From Lentimicrobiaceae bacterium (GTDB taxonomy: Bacteria > Bacteroidota > Bacteroidia > Bacteroidales > JAGONC01), in the NCBI GenBank assembly GCA_017993235.1, contig JAGONC010000002.1:1-44682 (forward strand): 44,682 nt of DNA, given 5' to 3'. Under the pieces are notes generated by a model that saw only the letters and a list, made by a program, of their open reading frames with translations, was not told the DNA's origin and ran no database searches. This document shows, in pieces, positions 26,455 through 33,991 of this stretch (its first letter is position 1; each line of letters starts with the position of its first letter). The translations under genes were made by a program, and so were the position numbers.

Positions 26455-27249
26455 ATGAAATTGCATTACAGGCAGTTTGGGGAGGGGAAGCCGGTGATCC
26501 TGTTGCATGGCATCTTTGGATCATCGGATAACTGGGTGACCATCGGGCGCCAGCTGGGAGAACATTTTTCCGTATATATCCCTGATCAAAGGAATCATGG
26601 ACAATCACCTCACAGTCCAGTTTTTAACTATTATGCCCTTGTGGAAGATTTACGGGAGTTCATTGCAGAGCTTGCTTTGGAAAACATAACGTTAATCGGG
26701 CATTCCATGGGGGGAAAGGTTGCGATGAGTTTCGCGCTGGACCAGCCCCGGCTGGTGAATCAACTGGTCATTATTGACATCAGCCCGGGGTTCAATACGA
26801 TACGCCAGGAGCACCGTGACATCCTGCGCATCATGCGGGCGGTAGACCTTACGACAATTTCATCACGCCAGGAGGCAGAGGCTGAGCTGCGCAAATGGCC
26901 ACTGAGCGAAAGGATACAGTCATTCATACTGAAAAACCTGTACCGATCGGGTACTGACAGGTTTGCATGGCGCATCAACCTTGATGCGATTGAAGACAAT
27001 GCGGAGCTGATTTTCGGCCCGATACCCTTTTCCGGTCGTTATCCGGGTCCGGTACTTGTGATTCAGGGTGGAGATTCCACATACATTACCCATGATAACA
27101 AGGAGGTATTCAACCATTATTTTCCGAATGTCAGGTTTAGCATCATCCCCGGTGCATCCCACTGGGTACACGCCGACAAACCGGATGATATGATGAAAAC
27201 CCTGCTGGATTTCCTGCAAGGTACGGAAAGAGGGATTAATAACGGTTAA
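26455..27249 (+). CDS. Alpha/beta-fold hydrolase (YbfF-like esterase)
   Basis: A cytosolic serine hydrolase with the complete alpha/beta-hydrolase layout: oxyanion-hole HGIFGSSDNW near residues 19-27, DQRNHGQSPHS at 44-54, nucleophile elbow GHSMGGKVAMS with Ser84, and catalytic His in GASHWVHADKP near the C-terminus. These motifs match the YbfF esterase subgroup, which acts on short acyl esters and acyl-CoA in E. coli; the substrate here is unknown. I prefer ATG 26455 (264 residues) to GTG 26440, which lies within the tandem repeat. Its 3' end overlaps the convergent LiaF-like gene by 14 bases. Confidence 0.87.
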   Translation: MKLHYRQFGEGKPVILLHGIFGSSDNWVTIGRQLGEHFSVYIPDQRNHGQSPHSPVFNYYALVEDLREFIAELALENITLIGHSMGGKVAMSFALDQPRLVNQLVIIDISPGFNTIRQEHRDILRIMRAVDLTTISSRQEAEAELRKWPLSERIQSFILKNLYRSGTDRFAWRINLDAIEDNAELIFGPIPFSGRYPGPVLVIQGGDSTYITHDNKEVFNHYFPNVRFSIIPGASHWVHADKPDDMMKTLLDFLQGTERGINNG

Positions 27250-28192
27250 TGCTCAGGCTGGAAACCGCTGCATCAATCGTGATGTAGATTTTATGGGTTG
27301 CAGTTGAAAAATCCTCTGTCTGAAAAATATGATCCCTTATTTTGTGAAATCCTTCCATGTTCCTGGAAGATAGTACCGTATTGGCATTTACTTCACACCC
27401 GGTTGCAAGCGGTATGGAGAGTGTAATAGATGATGCGCCTGCATCAATGGTGATCTGGGTTTCCGGATATTCGTCGCCCAGTTTCAGGTCAATAGAGGTG
27501 GCGCCTCCATCAATATCGATGGTCCGGGTCTGGTACCCACTCAGATCCATGGTCATCGCTGCGGCGCCGATGTCAAGATCGAAATCCCAGACAGGGAGGG
27601 AATTCAGTTTTATCTCCACTTTATGTTCTCTGCCAGGCCGGTTGATATTTCCCCCTTCGAGCGTCAGAGAAATGATCTGTTTATCCCCGGAATCCATGGA
27701 GGTCATGCTGTAATCCCCCCAGAAACCACTTCGCTCAAAATCAATGAGATCTTCCGTTGTGTTGCTGATGTGAAACTCCCCTGCTGCTGCATCCAGCCGC
27801 AGTTCAGCAGATGCAATGGTCGTATCGTAGGGCTCGACCAGGTGCTGGTATGTCCGGTCAGCACTGTCGTATTTCTTTCGGTCAGGTTTATTCCAGTCAT
27901 CCCCACTGCGGTTCCATTGGTGAAAAGGCCGGCTCCAGCCCCAGAAACCCGGGTAGGAAGCTTTATTGTTATTAGCGACGAGGATAACGGAAAGCACCAG
28001 GATCAGGAATGATATAAGCAGTTTGATCCAGTCTTTCACCGGGATCAGGGAAATCCCCCAGAGCACCAGTATAACCGGCCAGAGTCGTAATACCGACCAC
28101 CAGGTAAAATAGATCGCCCCAACATTTTTCAGAATGATCAAAATACCGATCAGGATAAGGATGGCTCCCCAGAAAATTTTCTTATAGCTCAT
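27236..28192 (-). CDS. LiaF-like membrane protein (DUF5668 TM region plus toast-rack-like domain)
   Basis: Residues 1-75 hold about four hydrophobic helices (IFWGAILILIGILIILKNVG, SVLRLWPVILVLWGISLI, LLISFLILVLSVILV), a LiaI/LiaF-like transmembrane region. After a Trp/Arg/Asp-rich linker (about 80-125), residues 130-318 form repeated short beta strands (LRLDAAAGEFHISN, LDIGAAAMTMDLSG, IDGGATSIDLKLG, IDAGASSITLSIP, IDAAVSSLSI) of the DUF4097/toast-rack type. LiaF proteins regulate cell-envelope stress signalling in Firmicutes; the role in Bacteroidota is not known to me. It overlaps the preceding DUF5668 gene by 4 bases (ATGA), so the two are coupled. Confidence 0.75.
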   Translation of the reverse strand: MSYKKIFWGAILILIGILIILKNVGAIYFTWWSVLRLWPVILVLWGISLIPVKDWIKLLISFLILVLSVILVANNNKASYPGFWGWSRPFHQWNRSGDDWNKPDRKKYDSADRTYQHLVEPYDTTIASAELRLDAAAGEFHISNTTEDLIDFERSGFWGDYSMTSMDSGDKQIISLTLEGGNINRPGREHKVEIKLNSLPVWDFDLDIGAAAMTMDLSGYQTRTIDIDGGATSIDLKLGDEYPETQITIDAGASSITLSIPLATGCEVNANTVLSSRNMEGFHKIRDHIFQTEDFSTATHKIYITIDAAVSSLSINRY

Positions 28193-28431
28193 GATGGATT
28201 CTTGTTTTTATCTTTATATGCATTATATACCAGAACAATCCCGCCGACAATCAGGATAACAGGCCAAAGATCACCAAAATGTACATTGGGTAAGAATCGG
28301 TTGATCAGGAATAAAATACCGATGGTGATCAGGATGATCCCGGCAATGAGGCTTCCGTTGGTCTTTTCCTTTTTCGGATCCCCCGGGCCGGGTGGAATGG
28401 GATTGGGTGTGTTTGACGTTTCTGGATCCAT
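28189..28431 (-). CDS. Small DUF5668 (LiaI/LiaF-like transmembrane) protein
   Basis: An 80-residue protein: a Pro/Asn/Lys-rich N-terminus (1-25), then two hydrophobic helices (IAGIILITIGILFLINRFL and LWPVILIVGGIVLVYNAY) and a basic tail. This is the same two-helix unit that begins the downstream LiaF-like protein, suggesting that they pair in the membrane. The stop overlaps the LiaF-like start (ATGA). No clear TAnnTTTG promoter is seen upstream; the 99-base gap to tatC contains only a short dyad (TTCAGC/GCTGAA). Confidence 0.75.
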   Translation of the reverse strand: MDPETSNTPNPIPPGPGDPKKEKTNGSLIAGIILITIGILFLINRFLPNVHFGDLWPVILIVGGIVLVYNAYKDKNKNPS

Positions 28432-28530
28432 GGTTCAGTTGTTTAAATATTGAAATCCTTCAGCGGAAAAGCTGAAAACATATTGATTGGACGTAAAGAT
28501 AAGAAAAAAAGTTACACTTTCACCTTATTT

Positions 28531-29373
28531 TCAACCCGCCAGCTCCTGATTTTGCCGGTAACCTCTGGCAGCAATGAATATGCTGATTTCGTACAGTCCG
28601 TAAAGGGGGATGGCCACCATGGTCTGGCTGAAAACGTCAGGAGGTGTGATGATGGCTGCAACGATCAGGATCAGGACCAGGGCATATTTACGGTTCTTTC
28701 GCATAAAGTCAGGGGTCATGATCCCGATACGGGAGAAAAAGTAGACAAAGGCGGGTAATTCGAATACGAGTCCGGTGGCAAAGGTGAGGGATACCACTGT
28801 ACTCAGGTAGGATTTCAGGGATATTTGATTCTGGATCATGTCGCTGACCTGGTAGGATCCCAGGAAATTCAGCGTCAGTGGTACGATCAGAAAATAGCTG
28901 AACAGAACCCCGATGAAAAAAAGCAGCGACATGATCACCACTGCCCCACCTGAATATCTTCTTTCTTTTGCTTTCAATGCAGGTTTTACAAAACGCCATA
29001 TTTCCCAGAGCACATAGGGTACAGCCAGCAGGAACCCGGCTGCCAGGGATATATACATATGGATCATAAACTGACCCGACATGGACAGGTTGACAATGTT
29101 GAGCGAAAAGTCCTTAAAACATAGCGCGGGTGTGGAAAGAATGTCAGCCAGCCGGCAGAGCCACTGGTTGGTGATGAAGTTGACATCCTTGGGAGCCAGC
29201 AGGATATCATCAAAAAGGAGCCCTCTGTTCATAAAAGCGACTATGGACAGGACGACAACAGCGATGACCGATCGAAGGATATGCCAGCGGAGCTCTTCCA
29301 GATGCTGCCAGAAGGACATCTCTTTCTCGGGATTCGGATCTCTGAGCTTTTTTGTGGTTTTTATTTCCGTCAC
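28531..29373 (-). CDS. tatC: Sec-independent protein translocase TatC
   Basis: TatC is the receptor subunit of the Tat system that exports folded, often cofactor-containing proteins with twin-arginine signals. The 280-residue protein shows the N-terminal signature FWQHLEELRW at residues 21-30, about six hydrophobic helices, the first periplasmic loop, FVKPALKAKERR, GVLFSYFLIVP, and the late signature MRKNRKYALVLILIVAAIITPPDVFSQ with LYEISI. No tatA or tatB gene is in the window. A TACCTTTG -7 element lies 28 bases upstream of ATG 29373, so it may be transcribed separately from the rhodanese gene before it. Confidence 0.94.
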   Translation of the reverse strand: MTEIKTTKKLRDPNPEKEMSFWQHLEELRWHILRSVIAVVVLSIVAFMNRGLLFDDILLAPKDVNFITNQWLCRLADILSTPALCFKDFSLNIVNLSMSGQFMIHMYISLAAGFLLAVPYVLWEIWRFVKPALKAKERRYSGGAVVIMSLLFFIGVLFSYFLIVPLTLNFLGSYQVSDMIQNQISLKSYLSTVVSLTFATGLVFELPAFVYFFSRIGIMTPDFMRKNRKYALVLILIVAAIITPPDVFSQTMVAIPLYGLYEISIFIAARGYRQNQELAG

Positions 29374-29400
29374 TTGCGTGAATTTATCATATCAAAAAGG

Positions 29401-29408
29401 CAAAGGTA
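29401..29408 (-). promoter_or_regulatory. Bacteroidota -7 promoter element for tatC (TACCTTTG)
   Basis: The minus strand reads TACCTTTG between the rhodanese stop and the tatC ATG, giving a leader of about 22 bases. Confidence 0.5.
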
Positions 29409-29422
29409 GTCGCCTTCTTCGA

Positions 29423-30064
29423 TCAGGAACATCCCCCGCTGGCTACTTTTTTCTTCTTGATTTTGGTTGTAATGGTTGGTTTTGGGGAAGTGGAGGCACT
29501 TTCCTGCTGTGAAGGGGTTACGGATCCGGCTCCGAGTGCCATTCCTGCTCCCTTCCTGAAATCATACCTGGCAAATTCATCTGCGGGACTGGTTGAAGAG
29601 GGGGCCGATGGATTCATGATGGTCTCAACCCAGTAATTCAGTCCCCCTTCCAGCACAAAATTATTGGTATATCCCAGCTGCCGGACAATCATCCAGGCTT
29701 CATTGGAATGGGTTGTGCCATTGGAGTACAGTACATTCATGTTGACATCCTGGTCAAGGATATCGGTCCATTGATCTGACAGAATGTTATCCAGCGGAAC
29801 ATTGATTGCACCGGGAAGATGGAATTTATCATATTCATCAGGAGAGCGCACATCGATAAGCCTCAGGTAAGGATCTTTATTGATGAGCATGTCGGCTACC
29901 TGATCCGGGTGAATAAACTGCGTCCCGCCCTTGATTTCCTCCAGCAGCTGGTCAGAGGTCAACTTGTAGGGTTTTGTCGTATTTTCAGGGACAGCAGCGA
30001 TGATCAATCCAAACAGGATCATCAGGAGCGAAAGGATAACGCGTGGGGTCAACGTAGAAAGCAT
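29423..30064 (-). CDS. Membrane-anchored rhodanese-like protein lacking the active-site cysteine
   Basis: A 213-residue protein with one N-terminal hydrophobic helix (about 8-25), probably placing the rest in the periplasm. A single rhodanese domain (about 48-150) has LRLIDVRSPDEYDKFHLPGAINVP and the C-terminal VLEGGLNYWVE. The catalytic loop, normally with Cys followed by a Gly/Arg-Ser loop, reads YSNGTTHS at 113-120, so Ser114 stands where Cys is expected. The only cysteine in the whole protein is residue 212, at the end of a low-complexity Ser/Thr/Lys tail ending KKKKVASGGCS. It lies 25 bases downstream of a YeeE/YedE-type sulfur transporter gene. A structural, redox or sulfur-relay role is possible; ordinary thiosulfate sulfurtransferase activity is unlikely. 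Confidence 0.8.
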   Translation of the reverse strand: MLSTLTPRVILSLLMILFGLIIAAVPENTTKPYKLTSDQLLEEIKGGTQFIHPDQVADMLINKDPYLRLIDVRSPDEYDKFHLPGAINVPLDNILSDQWTDILDQDVNMNVLYSNGTTHSNEAWMIVRQLGYTNNFVLEGGLNYWVETIMNPSAPSSTSPADEFARYDFRKGAGMALGAGSVTPSQQESASTSPKPTITTKIKKKKVASGGCS

Positions 30065-30089
30065 CGTATTCGGATTTAAAGATTAAATG

Positions 30090-30539
30090 CTAGTATTCTT
30101 CTCTGTGAAATTTCCTTTCAGCCCATTCCCCTACCCAGAACATTCCGGCTGCAACAAGAATCAGCAATAAAACAAACACACCCGGGGATAGGTCCAATGC
30201 ATCATAGATGGTAACGGTGCCCAGGAATTTTGCCAGGTACAGGTTTTGCCACAGCGGGAATCCCTCTGCAAAGATAAGGATTCCGATAAAAAGGCCGCCA
30301 ACGAACACCAGTGCATCAATCTTGACTATGGCAGCGCCGCAAAAACTCGTTCCGGGGCAAAACCCTCCCATGATGAAGCCAAGCCCCATGATAACGCCTC
30401 CGACAATAGTTGACCAGAGGTACGTGGGATTGACAAAGACATAGTCCAGTTCGATCCATCCAAAAAGACTGAAAAACAGCAAACCCAGCGCTGCAGTGAA
30501 AGAACGGCCATACCACTCAGGGTTGATCCACTGGTGCAT
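30090..30539 (-). CDS. YeeE/YedE (DUF6691)-like sulfur transport protein, C-terminal half
   Basis: The 149-residue frame has four hydrophobic helices and the second YeeE/YedE repeat: FVNPTYLWSTIVGGVIMG, GFIMGGFCPGTSF, KIDALVFVGGLFIGILIFAEG, and the C-terminal MFWVGEWAERKF. YeeE/YedE proteins import thiosulfate or related sulfur species through conserved cysteines. Homologous partner proteins normally have another 30-40 residues at the front, which here are missing or lie in the other frame. Its first third overlaps the next frame by 214 bases. Most likely this is the 3' part of one gene broken by a one-base indel near 30472-30476. If translated alone it would start at ATG 30539. Confidence 0.6.
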   Translation of the reverse strand: MHQWINPEWYGRSFTAALGLLFFSLFGWIELDYVFVNPTYLWSTIVGGVIMGLGFIMGGFCPGTSFCGAAIVKIDALVFVGGLFIGILIFAEGFPLWQNLYLAKFLGTVTIYDALDLSPGVFVLLLILVAAGMFWVGEWAERKFHREEY

Positions 30540-30817
30540 CCCCTGCCCAGCTGGGATCCGAATCCAAACAGGGCACCCCCCATCAGGGCGCAGATCAATC
30601 CTGCACGCCAGATCATTCCTTTTTCAGACCATAATTTTGAGAATGACACCATGATGACCACGCCAAAAAAAGCCAGAATGGAACCTGAGAATGGAACCCG
30701 CAGGTTATGAAGAAAGCTACCCAGTATGATCTCAACCGAGGCCCACAGGCCTCCGGCGATGGCAGCCTTTTCCCACACGATGTTGTTTCGGATAGCCGGT
30801 TTTACTGGTTCATTCAT
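30326..30817 (-). CDS. YeeE/YedE-like sulfur transport protein, N-terminal half (frameshifted)
   Basis: The 163-residue frame starts MNEPVKPAIRNNIVWEKAAI and has three hydrophobic helices; the third runs into GGALFGFGSQLGRGCTSGSTLSGMAVLSLQRW, the first-repeat signature (GCTSG and LSG) of YeeE/YedE transporters (only part quoted: GRGCTSG at about residues 92-98). After about residue 114 the frame becomes unlike the family, while the -1 frame continues it with the second repeat. One additional T in the coding-strand T run (plus-strand A run 30472-30476) would join both into a single protein of about 242 residues. The start overlaps the mobA stop by 8 bases. It may be a pseudogene, a programmed frameshift, or a sequence error. 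Confidence 0.55.
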   Translation of the reverse strand: MNEPVKPAIRNNIVWEKAAIAGGLWASVEIILGSFLHNLRVPFSGSILAFFGVVIMVSFSKLWSEKGMIWRAGLICALMGGALFGFGSQLGRGCTSGSTLSGMAVLSLQRWVCCFSVFLDGSNWTMSLSIPRTSGQLLSEALSWGLASSWEGFAPERVFAALP

Positions 30818-31955
30818 CCGTGTTCCCCGTTAAGACATCATGCGCTTCCAGTGAGGTCAGGTCATCCGGGGTGTTGATATTGGCAAAAATCAGCGGATTG
30901 CTGAAAGGATAATCTTTTCCGACAGGCATACCTTTAAATGGGACTTCTTTATACAGGAGCGGGAGGGTATAGATATTACGTTCCATAAGCCTTTTCATAT
31001 CACCCGTAATTTCACGGTCATACAGGCCAATCATCGGCTCATACTTCGCCCTACCGTGGTCGGGTACAACAATCCGGGCATTTTCTTTCATGGAGATCAG
31101 GGCCCGGTAAAGTCCCACAGGCACCAGCGGGGTATCCACGGAAGCCACGAGGTTGACCTGTGTCGGAGACTGGATGAGGCACGAATAAATGCCCATCATT
31201 GGACCGCAGTCATTCACAAGATCGGGGATCACAGGATAACCGAGGTTTTGATAAAGGTCGCTGTTAGTGCTGATCAAAATCGTCTGGCAAATGCGTTTGA
31301 ATCGTTCTATCGCGATGCTGATCAACGGCTGATCCCTGAACATCACATTCCCTTTATCCGTTCCAAACCGGCTGCTTTTGCCACCGGCCAGTATGATACC
31401 GGTAGCGGCTGGCTTATGGTTCCGGTCATAGATTTCCAGTTCCCTTCGAATGGCTGGCATGAGGCTTTCAGGAGAAGTTTCGCTGATGCGTATCACCTGG
31501 GTGCCGGTCAGATGCCAACGATTCACGACCCTTTCGACCAATGATTCGCGTACGGCCATGACGATGATTCCGACAGGTAATTCCGGTAAGATTTCCAGGA
31601 ATGGGGCCCAGCCCTGGTTCTCCAGTTCCAATCCTCCGACCTCGTCGATCATGAGAACATCAGGGTGCGTATGACATACTTTATGCAGCGCATTCAGCCC
31701 AAAATCCAATCCGGTATGTTTAAAGTAAAAATGATGGAACGCGATATCCCTGCCCGAATTTCGCCGGTTGCAGAGCAATGAACGCTGGTTATTTTCAACG
31801 TCCATCACGTGAAACCGGTCCCGCTGTCCATCTGCCCAGGTACCCAGGGAACAAATCCCTCCCACCTGGATAAACTCCCGCAACAGGAGGTGGGAAAGCC
31901 GGATGAGCCAGCTGGTCTTGCCTTCACCCTGTCTGCCGGTGGTCACCAACATCAT
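30810..31955 (-). CDS. mobA: THEP1-type NTPase fused to MobA molybdenum cofactor guanylyltransferase
   Basis: Residues 1-175 are a P-loop NTPase resembling THEP1: GRQGEGKT at 7-14 (Walker A) and LMIDEVGGLEL at 101-111 (Walker B). Residues 185-381 are a MobA nucleotidyltransferase: LAGGKSSRFGTDKG at 189-202, PDLVNDCGPMMGIYS near 244-258, SVDTPL at 272-277. MobA adds GMP to molybdopterin to form the MGD form of the molybdenum cofactor. In other bacteria a MobB GTPase often accompanies MobA; here a THEP1-like domain takes that place. ATG 31955 overlaps the queA stop in an ATGA; the longer start at 31976 would overlap queA by 25 bases. The gene also overlaps the YeeE-like gene. Confidence 0.85.
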   Translation of the reverse strand: MMLVTTGRQGEGKTSWLIRLSHLLLREFIQVGGICSLGTWADGQRDRFHVMDVENNQRSLLCNRRNSGRDIAFHHFYFKHTGLDFGLNALHKVCHTHPDVLMIDEVGGLELENQGWAPFLEILPELPVGIIVMAVRESLVERVVNRWHLTGTQVIRISETSPESLMPAIRRELEIYDRNHKPAATGIILAGGKSSRFGTDKGNVMFRDQPLISIAIERFKRICQTILISTNSDLYQNLGYPVIPDLVNDCGPMMGIYSCLIQSPTQVNLVASVDTPLVPVGLYRALISMKENARIVVPDHGRAKYEPMIGLYDREITGDMKRLMERNIYTLPLLYKEVPFKGMPVGKDYPFSNPLIFANINTPDDLTSLEAHDVLTGNTDE

Positions 31956-33184
31956 GATGGAAGATCCTTTTTGCAAAAAAGGCAGCTATCGCCATAGCTT
32001 AAAAAGCGAAACCCATGATCCAGCGCATATTGGTAGGCCCGCTTCCAGTCATCACCGATAAAGGCAGCCACAAGCAACAACAGTGAGCTCTGGGGTTGAT
32101 GAAAGTTTGTGATCAACATATCTGTCATGCGGAACCGGTAACCGGGGACGATCATCAGGCTGGTCTGACCTTTCAGGTCTGTCATCCGTTTCCGGTCCAT
32201 CAAATTCAGGATGGCTGCCAGGGAGTCTTTCATGGACATCTGTTGCAGCGAATCGGGTATCCGGTAAGGATCCCACTGCCGGATGGAAAAAGGGATTTCT
32301 GCTCCCGGATCCTGAATCAATTTTACACCGTACCAGTAAAGGCTTTCGAGAGTGCGGACGGTGGTTGTGCCCACAGCGATCAGTTTGCTGTAATGACCTG
32401 CGATAAGGGACCGGATCAGGCTAACGGATATGCAGATGGTTTCCGTATGCATAATGTGGTCATCGATCCTTGAAGTGATGATGGGAGTAAAGGTACCTGC
32501 CCCGACATGAAGCGTAACTTCGGCGCGTTCAATCTGTTTGTTCCTCAGTGTTTTCAGCACATGATCTGTGAAGTGCAGTCCAGCCGTGGGAGCAGCCACT
32601 GAGCCATCCGCACGTGCAAAGAGTGTCTGATACCGGATATCATCAAGCGGGATGGGTTCGCGCTGTATATAGGGAGGAAGCGGTATTTTCCCGAAAGCTT
32701 CGAGCACCTGGGCAAACGTCAGGTGTCCGGGATCCCATTGGAATCGTATATGACACGGATTTGTGGCTTCACCGCATCGCTGGGCATAGCAGGTGACCGT
32801 GGTGTCGCCCCTCATCGTCGACAGGGTAAGGGTACCCTGTTTCCATCTCCTGGCATTTCCGACAAGGCACTGCCAGGTCACGCCGGAAGGTTGGTCAAAC
32901 GCTGACTGAATCTCCTGCACGGGCTCAACAGGACTCAGGCAGAATATTTCCACCCGGGCACCTGTTCGCTTTTGAAACAGGAGACGGGCGTGGATCACAC
33001 GTGTATTATTGACCACCAGAAGTCCCCGTGCAGGGAGGTGATCGGCGACATTCCGGAAAATATCTTCACTGATGGATTGATCTTTATACAGCAGAAGTTT
33101 TGATTGGTCCCTTTCAGGCAGGGGGAACTGACTGATACGGTCAGCGGGCAACGCATAAGTGAAGTCACTGATCTGGAATCCCAT
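31952..33184 (-). CDS. queA: S-adenosylmethionine:tRNA ribosyltransferase-isomerase QueA
   Basis: QueA transfers the ribosyl part of SAM to 7-aminomethyl-7-deazaguanine at tRNA position 34 and isomerises it to epoxyqueuosine. Recognisable blocks are YALPADRISQFPLPERDQSKLL at the N-terminus (in part), VVNNTRVIHARL, EIFCLSPV, PPYIQREPIPLDD with YQTLFA, GSVAAPTAGLHFTDHVL, TLHVGAGTFTPI, AVGTTTVRTLES, and the C-terminal NFHQPQSSLLLLVAAFIG. At 410 residues it is longer than E. coli QueA (356), as is usual in this phylum. It begins 1 base after the hypothetical gene's stop and overlaps mobA by 4 bases, so all three are probably cotranscribed. Confidence 0.94.
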   Translation of the reverse strand: MGFQISDFTYALPADRISQFPLPERDQSKLLLYKDQSISEDIFRNVADHLPARGLLVVNNTRVIHARLLFQKRTGARVEIFCLSPVEPVQEIQSAFDQPSGVTWQCLVGNARRWKQGTLTLSTMRGDTTVTCYAQRCGEATNPCHIRFQWDPGHLTFAQVLEAFGKIPLPPYIQREPIPLDDIRYQTLFARADGSVAAPTAGLHFTDHVLKTLRNKQIERAEVTLHVGAGTFTPIITSRIDDHIMHTETICISVSLIRSLIAGHYSKLIAVGTTTVRTLESLYWYGVKLIQDPGAEIPFSIRQWDPYRIPDSLQQMSMKDSLAAILNLMDRKRMTDLKGQTSLMIVPGYRFRMTDMLITNFHQPQSSLLLLVAAFIGDDWKRAYQYALDHGFRFLSYGDSCLFCKKDLPS

Positions 33185-33185
33185 G

Positions 33186-33911
33186 CTATTTATGCAGCTC
33201 CCTTTTCATTTCACGATGATACTTCAGCTGAAGATCCTGCAACTGCTCAAGGGTGCAAGCAATATCATAGATACGCACCATGTCAATCATTCCGTCAGCA
33301 GAATAGGCTGCAGCCAGGGCTGCATCATATCGTTTATAATCAGAATTCATCCGGATCAGGAGCGAGATCTCCTCAAAAGTCTCCCAGGGAGGCATGAATG
33401 GGATGGTGATGAAATGCAGTTCCGGTCTTGTCCTGTGATGATAGATCCCTTCATGTACTTCATCCAGCTGATAAAACGTTCTGATTTTTATGATGCTCTC
33501 ATACGGCTTGATTCGCTTCCAACGTATAAACTCAAGGCCTGTATTTTTATATGCCTCAATAAGTTCAGGAACAATCCCCAGCTGAGACGTATTTATCCTT
33601 ATGCACGGATGAGTTTTATTGAACAGCAATAATTGTCCCTGTACGGCGTTAAATTCCCATCCGGTATTCTCCCGGATCCGGGTAGTATTACGGATGAATT
33701 CATCGTCGTTGAGATAATCCATCCCCCTGGCTACAAAGAAAAGGTGATTCGGAAGCAATTCTTTTTCGGGAATGGGTACCTGAAATGAATCATAATATCC
33801 CGGGAAGGGTGCCAGATCTTCCAGAATCATTTCCTGGAGCGGCACATTAGATTCATAGGAGGCAAGTTTTTCTTTTTTAATGATGATTCCGATGGTATCA
33901 AGCTGTTTCAT
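33186..33911 (-). CDS. Hypothetical cytosolic protein
   Basis: I do not recognise this family. From ATG 33911 it is 241 residues (MKQLDTIGIIIKKEKLASYE...), without a signal peptide or hydrophobic helix. It is mixed in charge, with several aromatic clusters (FPGYYDSF, HLFFVARGMDYL, EFIRWKRIKPYE, GIYHHRTRPELHF, MPPWETFEEI) and a C-terminal coiled-coil-like helix rich in Leu, Gln and Lys (EQLQDLQLKYHREMKRELHK). The open frame extends upstream to TTG 33962 and another ATG lies at 33950, but the TATATTTG element at 33960-33967 favours 33911. It ends 1 base before queA, so it may share its transcript. Confidence 0.7.
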   Translation of the reverse strand: MKQLDTIGIIIKKEKLASYESNVPLQEMILEDLAPFPGYYDSFQVPIPEKELLPNHLFFVARGMDYLNDDEFIRNTTRIRENTGWEFNAVQGQLLLFNKTHPCIRINTSQLGIVPELIEAYKNTGLEFIRWKRIKPYESIIKIRTFYQLDEVHEGIYHHRTRPELHFITIPFMPPWETFEEISLLIRMNSDYKRYDAALAAAYSADGMIDMVRIYDIACTLEQLQDLQLKYHREMKRELHK

Positions 33912-33959
33912 ATAAATCCTTTTGGAATGATAAAACACAGGAGAATTCATTTCAACACA

Positions 33960-33967
33960 CAAATATA
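33960..33967 (-). promoter_or_regulatory. Bacteroidota -7 promoter element for the hypothetical-queA-mobA run (TATATTTG)
   Basis: The minus strand reads TATATTTG 48 bases before ATG 33911. It probably drives the hypothetical gene, queA, mobA and perhaps the YeeE and rhodanese genes. Confidence 0.45.
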
Positions 33968-33991
33968 GGGATATTCAGTCCCAAATCGACG

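Noticed and set aside
28497..28520. Short AAAGT/ACTTT hairpin with a T run after tatC on the minus strand
   Set aside because: The stem is only 5 bp and A/T-rich; possible weak terminator but not strong enough to list.
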